A stretch of DNA of 58,673 bases, taken from assembly GCA_026392015.1 (NCBI GenBank), contig JAPLCW010000119.1, forward strand, positions 1 through 58,673, read 5' to 3'. Made by a program: the position numbers and the translations under genes. The notes beneath the pieces are model-generated. The model was not told the origin of the DNA. It ran no database searches and saw only the letters and a program-made list of their open reading frames with translations. This DNA is from Candidatus Auribacterota bacterium. GTDB lineage: Bacteria; Auribacterota; Tritonobacteria; UBA1439. The number at the start of each line of letters is the position of its first letter. Within the stretch, counting starts at the first letter, position 1. Shown here piece by piece: positions 16,865 through 26,900 of the stretch.

Positions 16865-19858
16865 ATGAGATTCAAGATCACGCCGTCCTTCTTTGTAATC
16901 CTTATCTTCTTTCCTTTCATGATTATTGCGCAGCTCGCCGAAACCCCATGGCCTATGTTTCATCATGATGCGAGACACACGGGGCTGAGTCCCTATATAG
17001 GATCGCTTCTTCCAGGATTGAGATGGAGTTATCAAACAGAAGGCCCTGTCGATTCGGGCCCTGCGATCGGCAGCGATGGCAAGATTTACTTTGGGTCTTC
17101 GGACAATCGCCTTTATGGCATTGACTCGAGTTGCTCATTATATTGGAGCTATCAAGCTGGAGGCGATTTTGATACATCCCCTGCCATTCGAGAAGATGGG
17201 GGAATTTACGCCGGATCCCAGGACAAGAACTTCTACTGCGTTAGCTCGGCCGGCTTATTTTTTTGGAGTTATCAAGCTAGAGATATTTTCGTCCACTCTT
17301 CTGCGGTCATCGACAGAGATAGCACTGTCTATTTTGGATCTTACGGCAGTTGCCTCTACAGGGTAAGATCGAACGGTCTATTGTCCTGGAGTTATCAAAC
17401 TGGTGATCGGACAGATGAATCATCCCCTGCCATAGGTAGTGATGGCAGGGTCTATTTGGGATGCAAGGACAGCTATCTCTACAGCATTAACTCTGACTGC
17501 TCGTTGTTTTGGAGTTATAAAACAGGGGATTCTGGTATTTATTCATCCCCCTCTCTGGATACCGATGGCAGGGTTTACATCGGATCGTATAACTACTTCA
17601 TCCTCAGCGTTAATTCCGATTGTACACTATCGTGGAGTTATCGAACCAACTCGTACGGCTTTCTTAACTGTCCGGCAATCGGCAGTGACGGACAGGTTTC
17701 CTTTGGCTCATCGGATGAGCGATTTTACAGCATTAATTCCTGCGGCTCATTGTCGTGGAGTTACCGGACCGCGGATGATATTTCCGCTGCTTCCCCGGTC
17801 TTGAGCTGTGATGGCAGGGTGCATTTTGGGTCCGATGATTACCATTTTTACACAATATACTCCGATGGCTCGTTGTCATGGAGTTATGAAAGCGGAGGGG
17901 CGATCTCCTCTTCCCCTGCAATAGATGGTGGCGGAGTTATATATTCGGGGCTGGGGCGTAACTCATTATTCGCCATTTATCAGGATACTCCTACCCCGAC
18001 CGATACGCCGACCGAAACGCCAGTCTCAACCCCCACGCGCACGCCTACGGGAACCCCGACACGCACCCCAACCGAAACTCCGATATCCACTCCCACGCTT
18101 ACGGATACCCCGACGGTGACTTCCACTCCGACTGAAACGCCAACCGTCACCTCGACACCATACGCTGTATGGCCGATGTTCCGGCATGATGCCCAGCACA
18201 CGGGCCGGAGCGACTACGCAGGGCCATCCGAGCCGCGGCTTTCCTGGAGCTATCTGACAGGGGACCAGGTATATTCCTCTCCCGCTCTTGGCAGTGACGG
18301 GAGCGTGTATGTCGACTCTGGTGATCACAATTTCTATGCATTTAACTCGAACGGAGCGATCCATTGGAGTTATGAAACGCCGGATTATATTTTTAGTTCT
18401 TCTCCGGCAATCGATAGCGACGGGCGTGTTTTTATCGGTTCTGATTTAGTGGATTCCAGGCTCTACGCATTTATCTCGGAGGGTGCGCTGAGCTGGAGTT
18501 ATAAGACCTCTGCGTGGATAAGATCTTCTCCCGCGCTGGGGAGCGAGGGGGGCGTGTATGTCGGCTCTGGTCTTGGCGACAATCATCTCTATGCGTTTAA
18601 ATCGAATGGCTCGCTTGGCTGGAGCTATCTGGCCGAAGATGTTATAGATTCTTCCCCCGCGCTGGGGATCGATGGGAGGGTGTACGTTGGATCTGATATG
18701 GATGATAGTAATGTCTACGCGTTTAGATCGAACGGATCGCTCAGCTGGAGCTATGCGACCTGGTACGGCGTGGACTCTTCTCCCGCACTGGGGGACGATG
18801 GGAAGGTGTATATCGGCTCGAATCATACGGGGAGTAAGCTTTTCACGTTCAGATCGACCGGTTGGCTTGAATGGAGTTATCGACCCGATGGTGATACAAC
18901 ATCCTCTCCTGCGCTGGGGATCGACGGGAGAGTATACGTTGGTTCTGATGCGAATACTTTTTACACATTTACGTCGAATGGTTCGCTCGACTGGACCTAT
19001 GCAACAGAAGGGAGAATATATTCATCTCCGGCGCTGGGGAGCGACGGGGGAGTGTATGTCGGCTCTTACGATAACAATCTCTATGCGTTTCACTCAAATG
19101 GTGCGCTCAACTGGAGCTATCTGAGCGGAGATGATGTATATTCCTCTCCCGCCATCGGGAGCAACGGGAGGGTGTATATCGGCTCTCTTGATAAAGCTCT
19201 TTACTGTCTCGATCAGGCAGCGACGACACTACCTACTTATACTCCAACCATGACGCCGACCCCAACGGTAACGCCTACAGGAACTCCAACGGACACCCCC
19301 ACGATAACGCCGACCTCCCCGCCGACCAACACTCCGACGCCTACCCGCACCCCTACGGTGACGCATACGCCCACGAGGACACCCACTGTTACCGCCACTT
19401 CGACATATACGCCGTCCCCCCAGATGTCTCCTACGTCGACACCTACGCCTGCGGCTCCGGCGCCGACGAAGGTCCCGATCGTTGTGCCGTTCAATCTCAG
19501 GCTCGAGCAGCCGGTTTTGCCGCCGACGGGCACCCTCACCATTTTTGCGGACATCACGGTCGACGGCACCGTGTATTACGGAGTGCCCTGTCTCCCCTAT
19601 GTGGCAGTCACTGTGGGGCGGACACAGTATTTCATCCTGAGCGGGAACAGGATCACCACAAAGATGACTCCGTATCTCAAACCTTCGAAGAAAGAGGGGA
19701 ACTATTTCAGGTTGTACGACAATATCAGCAACTACCAGATTGCCCGGATTTCCTATGCCGGTCTTGCGCCCGGACGGTATCCGGTCCAGGGGGCGCTGTT
19801 GGACGACAAGGGGAGAGTGATGGGCTGGGTCGCAGTCGACACGCTCACAATAGAGTAA
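16865..19858 (+). CDS. Exported double eight-bladed propeller protein
   Basis: A 997-residue exported protein; the ATG at 16865 follows GGAAGG and opens a signal peptide ([19 protein letters not shown]). Two complete propellers are present, each opening with the WPMF-R/H-HDA-HTG motif and each with exactly eight WSY repeats. A Thr-Pro linker of about 60 residues (around 375-435) joins them and a second one (around 795-865) precedes a C-terminal beta-rich module of about 130 residues that starts near [18 protein letters not shown]. The first and second propellers differ in codon use and in the residues around WSY, so they are not a very recent tandem copy. Probably a surface scaffold; the linkers are good O-glycosylation targets. 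Confidence 0.82.
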   Translation: MRFKITPSFFVILIFFPFMIIAQLAETPWPMFHHDARHTGLSPYIGSLLPGLRWSYQTEGPVDSGPAIGSDGKIYFGSSDNRLYGIDSSCSLYWSYQAGGDFDTSPAIREDGGIYAGSQDKNFYCVSSAGLFFWSYQARDIFVHSSAVIDRDSTVYFGSYGSCLYRVRSNGLLSWSYQTGDRTDESSPAIGSDGRVYLGCKDSYLYSINSDCSLFWSYKTGDSGIYSSPSLDTDGRVYIGSYNYFILSVNSDCTLSWSYRTNSYGFLNCPAIGSDGQVSFGSSDERFYSINSCGSLSWSYRTADDISAASPVLSCDGRVHFGSDDYHFYTIYSDGSLSWSYESGGAISSSPAIDGGGVIYSGLGRNSLFAIYQDTPTPTDTPTETPVSTPTRTPTGTPTRTPTETPISTPTLTDTPTVTSTPTETPTVTSTPYAVWPMFRHDAQHTGRSDYAGPSEPRLSWSYLTGDQVYSSPALGSDGSVYVDSGDHNFYAFNSNGAIHWSYETPDYIFSSSPAIDSDGRVFIGSDLVDSRLYAFISEGALSWSYKTSAWIRSSPALGSEGGVYVGSGLGDNHLYAFKSNGSLGWSYLAEDVIDSSPALGIDGRVYVGSDMDDSNVYAFRSNGSLSWSYATWYGVDSSPALGDDGKVYIGSNHTGSKLFTFRSTGWLEWSYRPDGDTTSSPALGIDGRVYVGSDANTFYTFTSNGSLDWTYATEGRIYSSPALGSDGGVYVGSYDNNLYAFHSNGALNWSYLSGDDVYSSPAIGSNGRVYIGSLDKALYCLDQAATTLPTYTPTMTPTPTVTPTGTPTDTPTITPTSPPTNTPTPTRTPTVTHTPTRTPTVTATSTYTPSPQMSPTSTPTPAAPAPTKVPIVVPFNLRLEQPVLPPTGTLTIFADITVDGTVYYGVPCLPYVAVTVGRTQYFILSGNRITTKMTPYLKPSKKEGNYFRLYDNISNYQIARISYAGLAPGRYPVQGALLDDKGRVMGWVAVDTLTIE

Positions 19859-19905
19859 AAAAACCGGCAGGATACGAGCGAAAGACGCGGCATCTTAAAA
19901 AAGAG

Positions 19906-20046
19906 TAGTGGCTTCGTTACGTGTAGGGTACAGTTATCCTATGTTGTAGGGGCGCGATCCTTCGACAAGCTCAGGACAAGTTTTATCGCGCCCGGGTTCG
20001 ATAAATCGAACCCCTACAAATCAACGTCACCCAAATTGAGCCACTA
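19906..20046. repeat. Inverted-repeat element with GTAGGGGCGCGAT core
   Basis: TAGTGGCT at 19906 and AGCCACTA ending at 20046 bound a 141-bp segment. Inside, GTAGGGGCGCGAT pairs with ATCGCGCCC, and GGGTTCGATAAATCGAACCC is itself palindromic, followed by CCTACA. No gene in it. Confidence 0.6.
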
Positions 20047-20144
20047 CCAAGAAACGCTAGTCCGCAGCGGTGAGAAACCCGGGGCTGCGGGGTTCGATGC
20101 GCCGGCACTCGGATTTATAAAGCCATATGCGTCTCCTCAAATAG

Positions 20145-20297
20145 CTAGTGTGCCGTCTCAGAAATATCTTGCGTATGTTTGTCATTGCGAGCGAACGCGA
20201 AGCAATCTCATCTCCTTGCATTCCAATAGATTGCTTCGTCGCTTCGCTCCTCGCAATGACACGACTTTGTAAAGCTATTTATGGGACACGACGCTAG
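20145..20297. mobile_element. CTAG-ended MITE-like element, copy B2
   Basis: A 153-bp element running from CTAGTGTGCCGTCTCAGAAA to a right end GGGACACGACGCTAG. Read in reverse it matches the element at 44164: CTAGCGTCGTGTCCC, AAATAGCTTTACAAA, then GTGTCATTGCGAGGAGCG. Translating it gives the familiar spurious FAPRND peptide, so the short open frame here is not a gene. Confidence 0.72.
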
Positions 20298-20310
20298 CCT
20301 GGATTATTCA
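20295..20310. repeat. Half-site of the TAGCCTGG element
   Basis: TAGCCTGGATTATTCA matches the terminal repeat of the element at 39632-39830. Its TAG is shared with the right CTAG end of the B2 element, so one element appears to be inserted at the end of the other. I found no matching right end nearby. Confidence 0.45.
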
Positions 20311-20336
20311 CGAGGCGCCCATAGTAAAAGGGGCGT

Positions 20337-20553
20337 AACCACTGAGGGCACTGAATACACTGAATATTTTGGACGCAGATTTGCGCAGATGAACGCAGAT
20401 TAACAAAAGAAGCAGTTTGAAACCCTGAAGTTTTAATCGCAAACTGTCTTTGTATCTGCGTGTTCTGCGTTCATCTGCGTCCTGAATGGCGATTACGATA
20501 TCAATGGGATAGTTGTTCGAATCGTTCAGTGACCTCAGCGTCTTCAGTGGTTG
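20337..20553. repeat. Nested dyad arrays, ACTGA and CGCAGATGAA words
   Basis: Outer arms: AACCACTGAGGGCACTGAAT at the left and TCAGTGACCTCAGC with CTTCAGTGGTT at the right. Inner arms: GACGCAGATTTGCGCAGATG and its inverse CTGCGTTCATCTGCGTCC. Two different word families are nested symmetrically. Confidence 0.65.
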
Positions 20554-20683
20554 AAAGCGTGTAGTCTGTTGTGCTATTGGGTAGTTATGTCAGTTTTGAG
20601 TTGGTGAATAGATCAGGCTAGCTACCATCAGGAAAAAGCCGCCATCGCTAGCCATCTCTCCCAACCGCTCACAATGTCCAATT

Positions 20684-20700
20684 TGTTCGAAATCCGAACA
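20684..20700. promoter_or_regulatory. Operator-like palindrome TGTTCG-N5-CGAACA
   Basis: TGTTCGAAATCCGAACA is a perfect 6-base inverted repeat in the long AT-rich non-coding stretch 20554-21310. It resembles a repressor or activator half-site pair, but no regulator gene lies in the window. A looser hairpin (TTGCAC...GTGCAA) sits at 20938-20966. Apart from these sites, 20554-21045 shows no gene. Confidence 0.35.
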
Positions 20701-21045
20701 GCCGTGTTTGAAAATTGAACAATCTCTGCATATCATATAAAACCACAGCGAGATCATTAGCTTATCCTGGCTGGTCATAACACGTTGCAGCTTAAGATAT
20801 AGTAATTATCTTCCCATTTAAATCCCCAATATTACCAATCGTTGGCATAAATCTTGCTAGCTATAGTGTACATAGTGAGTGTGGATAGGCTGCATCTACA
20901 ATATTCTTGACGCGCGTGAGGCCTCGATAGCCGACTCTTGCACGGACCCGATAGAAGCGGGTGCAAACTGTTAAAATCGTCGAAAAATAAGTGGGAACAA
21001 AGTATACAATTCTGACAAACATAGGTGGATACAGAGTGCCCAACA

Positions 21046-21059
21046 CCACTTATTAGTGG
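21046..21059. promoter_or_regulatory. Palindrome CCACT-TATT-AGTGG, candidate enhancer site
   Basis: A perfect 5-base inverted repeat 75 bases upstream of the -24 element of the sigma-54-type promoter, the range in which enhancer-binding proteins usually bind. Assignment is by position only. Confidence 0.35.
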
Positions 21060-21133
21060 GCCCCATAGTGCTAGTTATAGCCATAACATCTTGCGGATAA
21101 GCTAGATAAAAATTTTTTGCTTTTTTGACGAAG

Positions 21134-21149
21134 TTGGCACACTAGTTGC
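21134..21149 (+). promoter_or_regulatory. Sigma-54 (-24/-12) promoter
   Basis: TTGGCACACTAGTTGC matches the RpoN consensus TTGGCAC-N5-TTGC. The GG (21136-21137) and GC (21148-21149) doublets are separated by exactly 10 bases, the invariant spacing. Transcription would start near 21160, leaving a leader of about 150 bases before the dockerin-protein start codon. Confidence 0.65.
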
Positions 21150-21310
21150 TTACTACAACTGGCAGGTGAAGGATGAACAGTTATACATTGCATGATCTTG
21201 GATCTGTAAACAATGAGCCCCGTAGGACCGGGAATCGTGAAAATCTTAAGTTCCTACCCATCGAGCTTGGGCGGGTTATTAAACACATGGCAACCATAGG
21301 AGGTGGCGCA

Positions 21311-23743
21311 GTGAAAAATGTTCTTTACACAATGGTTTTAGGTCTGTTGACTGTCTGTGGATCTGCATATGGCCTTTCTCTCTCAGCGGCAAACGACAAC
21401 CGGCTCCCCGGCGATTTTCAGGTTGAATCTCGTTATAGCATCAACGAGCCGGGAACAGCGGTTCCGACGGATACGCCCGCGCCGACATGGACTCCAACAC
21501 CGGACATTTACACGCCGACTCCAACAGTTACCCCCAACGATGTTCTTCGCATTGATAGCGCAGTGTCGAGGATAGTACAAGGAGGCGCGGGTGAGTTTGA
21601 TATTGATCTCCTCGATCCTCTGGGCGGATATGACGTTGCAGTGGAGAGCCGTGCGGGCGGTCCACAGATGATAATTGTAACTTTCTCTGAGGAGATACAA
21701 GGAGAGGGTGGGTTCGATCCGTCTAACGTTTCCGTCACCACTTCGAGAGGCACGTCTCCGATGGTGAGGATTATCACGATCATGGGCAAGGTGCTCGTGA
21801 TTCAGATGCAGGGCGCCACCGATCAGTCGCGACTCACGATCTCATTCCCGGGGATAATGGATCTCTGGGCCGGAAATCATGTTACAGAAACGCTCTGCCT
21901 GGCAGTAATGAAAGGCGACGTGACGGGTGACGGCGTGGTCAATATCTACGACCTCATCGCGGTAAAGATCGGTCTCGATCAGCCTGTGAACGGTTCCAAC
22001 GTGCGCCGCGACGTGAATGCCGACGGCTTTATAAATATATTTGACCTTATTGCCGTGAAGCTTAACCTTGATAAAGGGTGTGATGGCTCATGCCCACCCG
22101 TTGGCACTCCCACACCGACAGAGACGCCCACAGCGACCTGGTCTCCCACTCCTGCAATCCCGGGCGATCTGTGGTGGACGCGGTATATATATGTGTATGA
22201 TGCGGAGTCCGAGGCGGCGGAGGCGATCGAGGGGGCAGTCATAACAGCTACCTCGTACCACTACTACCCGCCGGAGCAGATGGACAGCGATGGTTGCGTT
22301 ACGGACATCAACGGCCAATGCCCCGTCCGGGTGTACGCGCACGACACCGGGATAGTTACTATAACCGTTACCGCGGATGGATATTCTTCGTTTGCGCATA
22401 GTTATACCGGATTGCCTGCGTACGGGGATTTGCAGATCGGCCTGGAGCCGATAGTGACTCCCACGCCGACATGGACTCCTACAAATACCCCCTCACCCGA
22501 TACACCCGTTCCAACCCCCACCACTACGCCGACGTTTACGCCGTGCGACGTTTTTCGGATCGAGAGCGCGGTGTCGAGGAGGGTGCATGGAGACGCAGGC
22601 GATTTCGACATTGATCTGCTCAATCCTCTTGCGGGAAACGACGTTGCGGTGGAGTGCCGCACAGGCGGTCCCGAGAAATTAGTCGTTGCCTTCAGCCTGG
22701 ACCTGCGTGGACAGGGAACGCACGAAATATCCGACGTTTCTGTGACGAGTTCGAGAGAACCGGTTCCGACGGTTACGAATGTTTCGGTTTCCGGCAAGGT
22801 GCTTACGATTGATATGACAGGCGCCGTCGATCAGTCACGCCTCACAATTTCATTTCCCGGCATAAGGGATATGTGGGCGGGGAATGCTGTCAGCGAGACG
22901 CTCTGTCTGGCGGTGATGAGCTGCGATATAACGGGTGATGGGGTGGTCAATATCTTCGATCTCGTCGCCGTGAAAAGCAATCTTGACCGGCCGGTGAGCG
23001 GATCCAACGTCCGTAGCGATGTGACTGCCGACGGTTTTGTAAACATATATGACATCCTTGCCGTGAAGCTCAATCTTGACAAAGGATCTGATGAGTCATG
23101 CCCGTCCGACCAGGAGCCGACGCCGACATGGACTCCCACGAATACTCCGTCACCTGACACGCCTGTTCCCACACCCACGAACTCCCCGACGCCAACTCCG
23201 GTAGGGACTGACATTCCCGATCCCGCACCCACAGCCACATCTGCGCCATCGGCGGAGCCCACCGCGGAGGTGTTAATGACGCCCCAGCCGACCAAGATCC
23301 CCTCTAATTACCTCGAGCTTCATGTGGAGACAAGCCTGTTACGGGGGGGTGACACGTTGAAGCTAGGATGGGAGATCGATCCTGAGAGGCGGTACGACCT
23401 CATGGGAAGGCCGGTGCACATTTACTTCGCGGCGGCGGAGGGGGCGCCTTTGAATGATCGTCCCGCAACGGTGAACGAAATAACGACGAGCAGATCTCTA
23501 TATCTATTTGATGCGAAGCTTAACGCGAGGAAGTTTAGTCCGAAGACAGCCGCGCCGGCATGGCGTAAAGTGATATTCCCTCTCAACGGCGGCAAGACCT
23601 CGGGCAACGTGACGCTTACGGTTCCCCCGGGTTTCGACGGCACACAGTGGGTATTCCTGGCGGCGTTTGTTGATGTGGCGAGCGGCAATTTCATTCGCCC
23701 GCCATTGCCTGTCGAGGTTTCAAATGAAGCGGGAGTGAAGTAA
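21311..23743 (+). CDS. Exported dockerin-repeat protein, internally duplicated
   Basis: An 810-residue exported protein. The GTG at 21311 follows AGGAGGTG and opens a signal peptide (MKNVLYTMVLGLLTVCGSAY). Two copies of a unit are present: an Ig-like part (DVLRIDSAVSRIVQGGAGEF and DVFRIESAVSRRVHGDAGDF) followed by a type I dockerin pair (GDVTGDGVVNIYDLIAVK...DVNADGFINIFDLIAVK, and its second version). Between them is a carboxypeptidase-regulatory-like beta domain (residues about 325-425). Thr-Pro linkers separate modules, and a C-terminal module (NYLELHVETSLLRGGDTLKLGW) matches that of the protein at 49408. Dockerins bind calcium and dock to cohesins; no cohesin is seen in the window. Transcription is probably sigma-54 dependent. 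Confidence 0.82.
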   Translation: MKNVLYTMVLGLLTVCGSAYGLSLSAANDNRLPGDFQVESRYSINEPGTAVPTDTPAPTWTPTPDIYTPTPTVTPNDVLRIDSAVSRIVQGGAGEFDIDLLDPLGGYDVAVESRAGGPQMIIVTFSEEIQGEGGFDPSNVSVTTSRGTSPMVRIITIMGKVLVIQMQGATDQSRLTISFPGIMDLWAGNHVTETLCLAVMKGDVTGDGVVNIYDLIAVKIGLDQPVNGSNVRRDVNADGFINIFDLIAVKLNLDKGCDGSCPPVGTPTPTETPTATWSPTPAIPGDLWWTRYIYVYDAESEAAEAIEGAVITATSYHYYPPEQMDSDGCVTDINGQCPVRVYAHDTGIVTITVTADGYSSFAHSYTGLPAYGDLQIGLEPIVTPTPTWTPTNTPSPDTPVPTPTTTPTFTPCDVFRIESAVSRRVHGDAGDFDIDLLNPLAGNDVAVECRTGGPEKLVVAFSLDLRGQGTHEISDVSVTSSREPVPTVTNVSVSGKVLTIDMTGAVDQSRLTISFPGIRDMWAGNAVSETLCLAVMSCDITGDGVVNIFDLVAVKSNLDRPVSGSNVRSDVTADGFVNIYDILAVKLNLDKGSDESCPSDQEPTPTWTPTNTPSPDTPVPTPTNSPTPTPVGTDIPDPAPTATSAPSAEPTAEVLMTPQPTKIPSNYLELHVETSLLRGGDTLKLGWEIDPERRYDLMGRPVHIYFAAAEGAPLNDRPATVNEITTSRSLYLFDAKLNARKFSPKTAAPAWRKVIFPLNGGKTSGNVTLTVPPGFDGTQWVFLAAFVDVASGNFIRPPLPVEVSNEAGVK

Positions 23744-23810
23744 AAAGGCTTACGAACTTTGACGAAAGATCCCTTGACTCTATGGGAACGGAGGTGTCGA
23801 AGGAGAAAAT

Positions 23811-23857
23811 GGCTGTCAGACGAGAGGAACCCTCTCAGTTTGGCAGCCTATTTTTAT
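23811..23857 (+). terminator. Rho-independent terminator after the dockerin gene
   Basis: GGCTGTCAGACGAGAGG pairs imperfectly with CCTCTCAGTTTGGCAGCC around a short AAC loop, followed directly by TATTTTTAT. It separates the dockerin gene from the next giant gene. Confidence 0.75.
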
Positions 23858-23937
23858 CGAAATGCGGACGCCCCCTCACAGTAGAGGGGTGAATGTGAAG
23901 GTGTGGGGTAGGAAATAACCGTTGTGGAGGTTTGGGA

Positions 23938-26900
23938 ATGAGGAAGACATACGTCCTGTATCATATTCTCGGGCTTGTTCTCGCGCTGATATTTTGTTCC
24001 CTTGATAATTCGACGGCGCAACCGGCCCAGATATACTTCAATGATCCGCGCGATTCTGCACACGAGTATGACATCCGGACCGAGTTCATTAATCGGATCA
24101 ATGCCGCCCAGCATACCATTGACCTCTGTATCTATAATCTCAGTGATGGCATTGTGTTCAATGCTCTGAGCGCGTGGCTTGATGCAAGCGGTCACACCAT
24201 GCGCATTGTGACGGATCTCCAGCCCGGAGATTCAAACTATAGGGACTTTTTGGTGCCGCTGAAGAACAAGGGTGTCACGGTGATTTCCGACAGCCCTGTC
24301 TCCTACGATAGCCACAACAAGTTTGCGATTATTGATTCGACCACCGTATGGACGGGTTCATGGAATCACACCGCCGCCGCAAGCAATTTCCAATGGAACA
24401 ACACCATCGCGATTCAAAATCCGACGCTCGTGAATCTCTACCAGACTGACTTCAATCAGATGATCGGCGGCCTCTTCCACGGGAATAAGACGCAGGTAGA
24501 GGGTTATTGTGCGCTCAACGGCGGCGCATCGGACGATTTTGTCCGGATGAGTCCCCAGAATGGTGGAACGACCACCCAGGATAGGATTACCGCCCTGATC
24601 AACGCGACCAACAACGGCGACAGCATATACTTCGCGATTTACACGTTCAGCAATCAGGCCGTGGCCAACGCGCTCAGGGATGCGAAGCTGAGAGGAGTTT
24701 CCGTGCATGGGATTTTCGACAAATTCAAGGCAACGTGCGCGGGAGATCCTCCGGACTGCAGTGATTCCAATTGGGCTTATGAGCTTCTCAAGGCAGTCAA
24801 CTGCCATGTCTTCTGGCTTCAGAGCGACCCGGGATTGCCCAGCAGCCCCTATATTCATCATAAATACATGGTGATTAACCCGAAAGGGGCCGATCCGATC
24901 CTCATAACCGGCTCCGGCAATTTCACGAACCAGGCTCTCCTCGACAAATCAGGAAACGATGAAAACGTCTTGATCATTCACGATAGCAACGCCGTCCTTG
25001 TGTACTACAACAACTGGATGAAAATGTATGGGGGAGTACTTCCAGGGACGGTCGTGATCAATGAGGTGGCGTGGGCGGGCACCGCGGCGAGCCCCCAGGA
25101 TCAGTGGATCGAACTCTATAACACAACGCCCAATATAGTATCGATTGACGGGGTATTTCTGGAATCGCAGATTTCGACGGCAAGCGTGGAAATCTCGCTC
25201 TCGGGAACGATCGCCCCTTTCGGGTACTATTTAATCGAGCAGGGCGATGACACTACGGTGAGCGACATAACGGCGGATCTTTTCGCCACCTTTAACCTGG
25301 ATAGCGACGGAGACGGGATAGAGAGCCTTCAGCTCGTAGATACTTTTTCCGGCAACATCATCGATATGGCAAATAACGATCGTGGGTGGTGGCCGGGGGG
25401 TTTGGTTTCGGGCTGTTATTCCATGGAGAGAAAGAATCCCTATCTCGGCGATACCGACGACAATTGGGGCAGCAATAACGGGGTTCAGCGAAATGGCCGC
25501 GATGCCAATGGAAATCCTCTGAACGGGACGGCGAAAGCCGTGAATAGCATCTGCAACGCCCCCACCGTAACGCCCACTGCCACACCGACACAGACGCCCA
25601 CAAGGACTCCGACGTCGACCCCCACCGTCACTCCAACAGCCACTCCTACCCGCACCCCTCCGGCATCCGGCGCGGTGGTGATCAATGAAGTCGCGTGGGC
25701 TGGGACCGCGGCATCTGCATCCGATGAGTGGATCGAGTTATATAATACCACCAACGACACGATTTCTCTCGAAAACTGGACAATCAAGGCGCAGGGGGCG
25801 TCCATTATTCAGCTTCAGCAGCCGGGTCTTGTCACCTCCTCAATCTCCCCCAATGCGTACTATCTGATTGAGAGAACAAACGAGATGACCGTCAGCGATA
25901 TATCCGCGGATTATTATGGATCTTTCGGAAGCGGCCTTCCCAATGGCGGCGCCAGGCTTGAGCTTTACAGTCACGCAAATACCCTGATCAACGCAGCCAA
26001 CGTGAGCGGGGGAGGCTGGCCCGGGGGCAGCTCCTCGCCGTCGTACTTTACGATGGAGAGAAAGGACCCAGCCTTTTTAGATTTACTTTCGGATGGCTCG
26101 AGCAATTGGGGGTCTAATAATGGAATAACGCGGAATGGACATGACGCGAACGGCAACCCGCTGAACGGAACCGCAAAATTTCTCAACAGTATCTATAGCG
26201 GCTCTCCCACGAAAACACCTACACAAACACCGACGACGACTCCCACATCCACGCCCACGATTACCCCCACACCCACCATCACGCCCACTCTCACCCCCAC
26301 GCCCACGCTGACGCCGACACCCACTTCCACAACGCATCCGGGAACGGGGATTGTTGTCAACCAGGTGTGCCCGTTCACCACGCCCGGGGAATATGTCGAA
26401 CTCTACAACAATAACAGCATCGCGGTGAATATGTGGGGTATGAAACTCGATGTGGCCAGCAACGATTATACCTTTACCGGCAACGACGTTATTCCCCCTC
26501 ATGGATTTTTTCTTATTTCCGATACAAGTCCGGTCAGCGGTGTGATCGCCGATGAGCATGCCGATATTAATATCACTGATAACGGCGCGAGCAGTTACGC
26601 ACGGCTCCTTAACTCTTCCTCAGCCGTAGTGGACACTCTAGGATGGTCGTACGCCACCTATTACGAGGGAACGAGGTTGGGGGCTCTTGCGACCGGCAAG
26701 GCGTGGAAAAGGAAGACCGACGGACTGGATTCCAATGATAATAGCGCAGACTTCTCCGCGGTCTCGCCCAATCCGAGGAATAGTGGCGGATCCGGTCCGA
26801 GTCCCACTCCCACGCCGACTGCGACACCGACAATGACCCCCACAAGAACGCCGACACCCAGCCCCACGCCCACATCGACTCCGCCGCATGGACATCCCTG

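Noticed and set aside
20036..20272. Short open frame ending in a FAPRND-type peptide
   Set aside because: It is the translation of the B2 repeat core, a known false gene in many genomes; the same holds for frames at 5332-5559 and 44167-44400.
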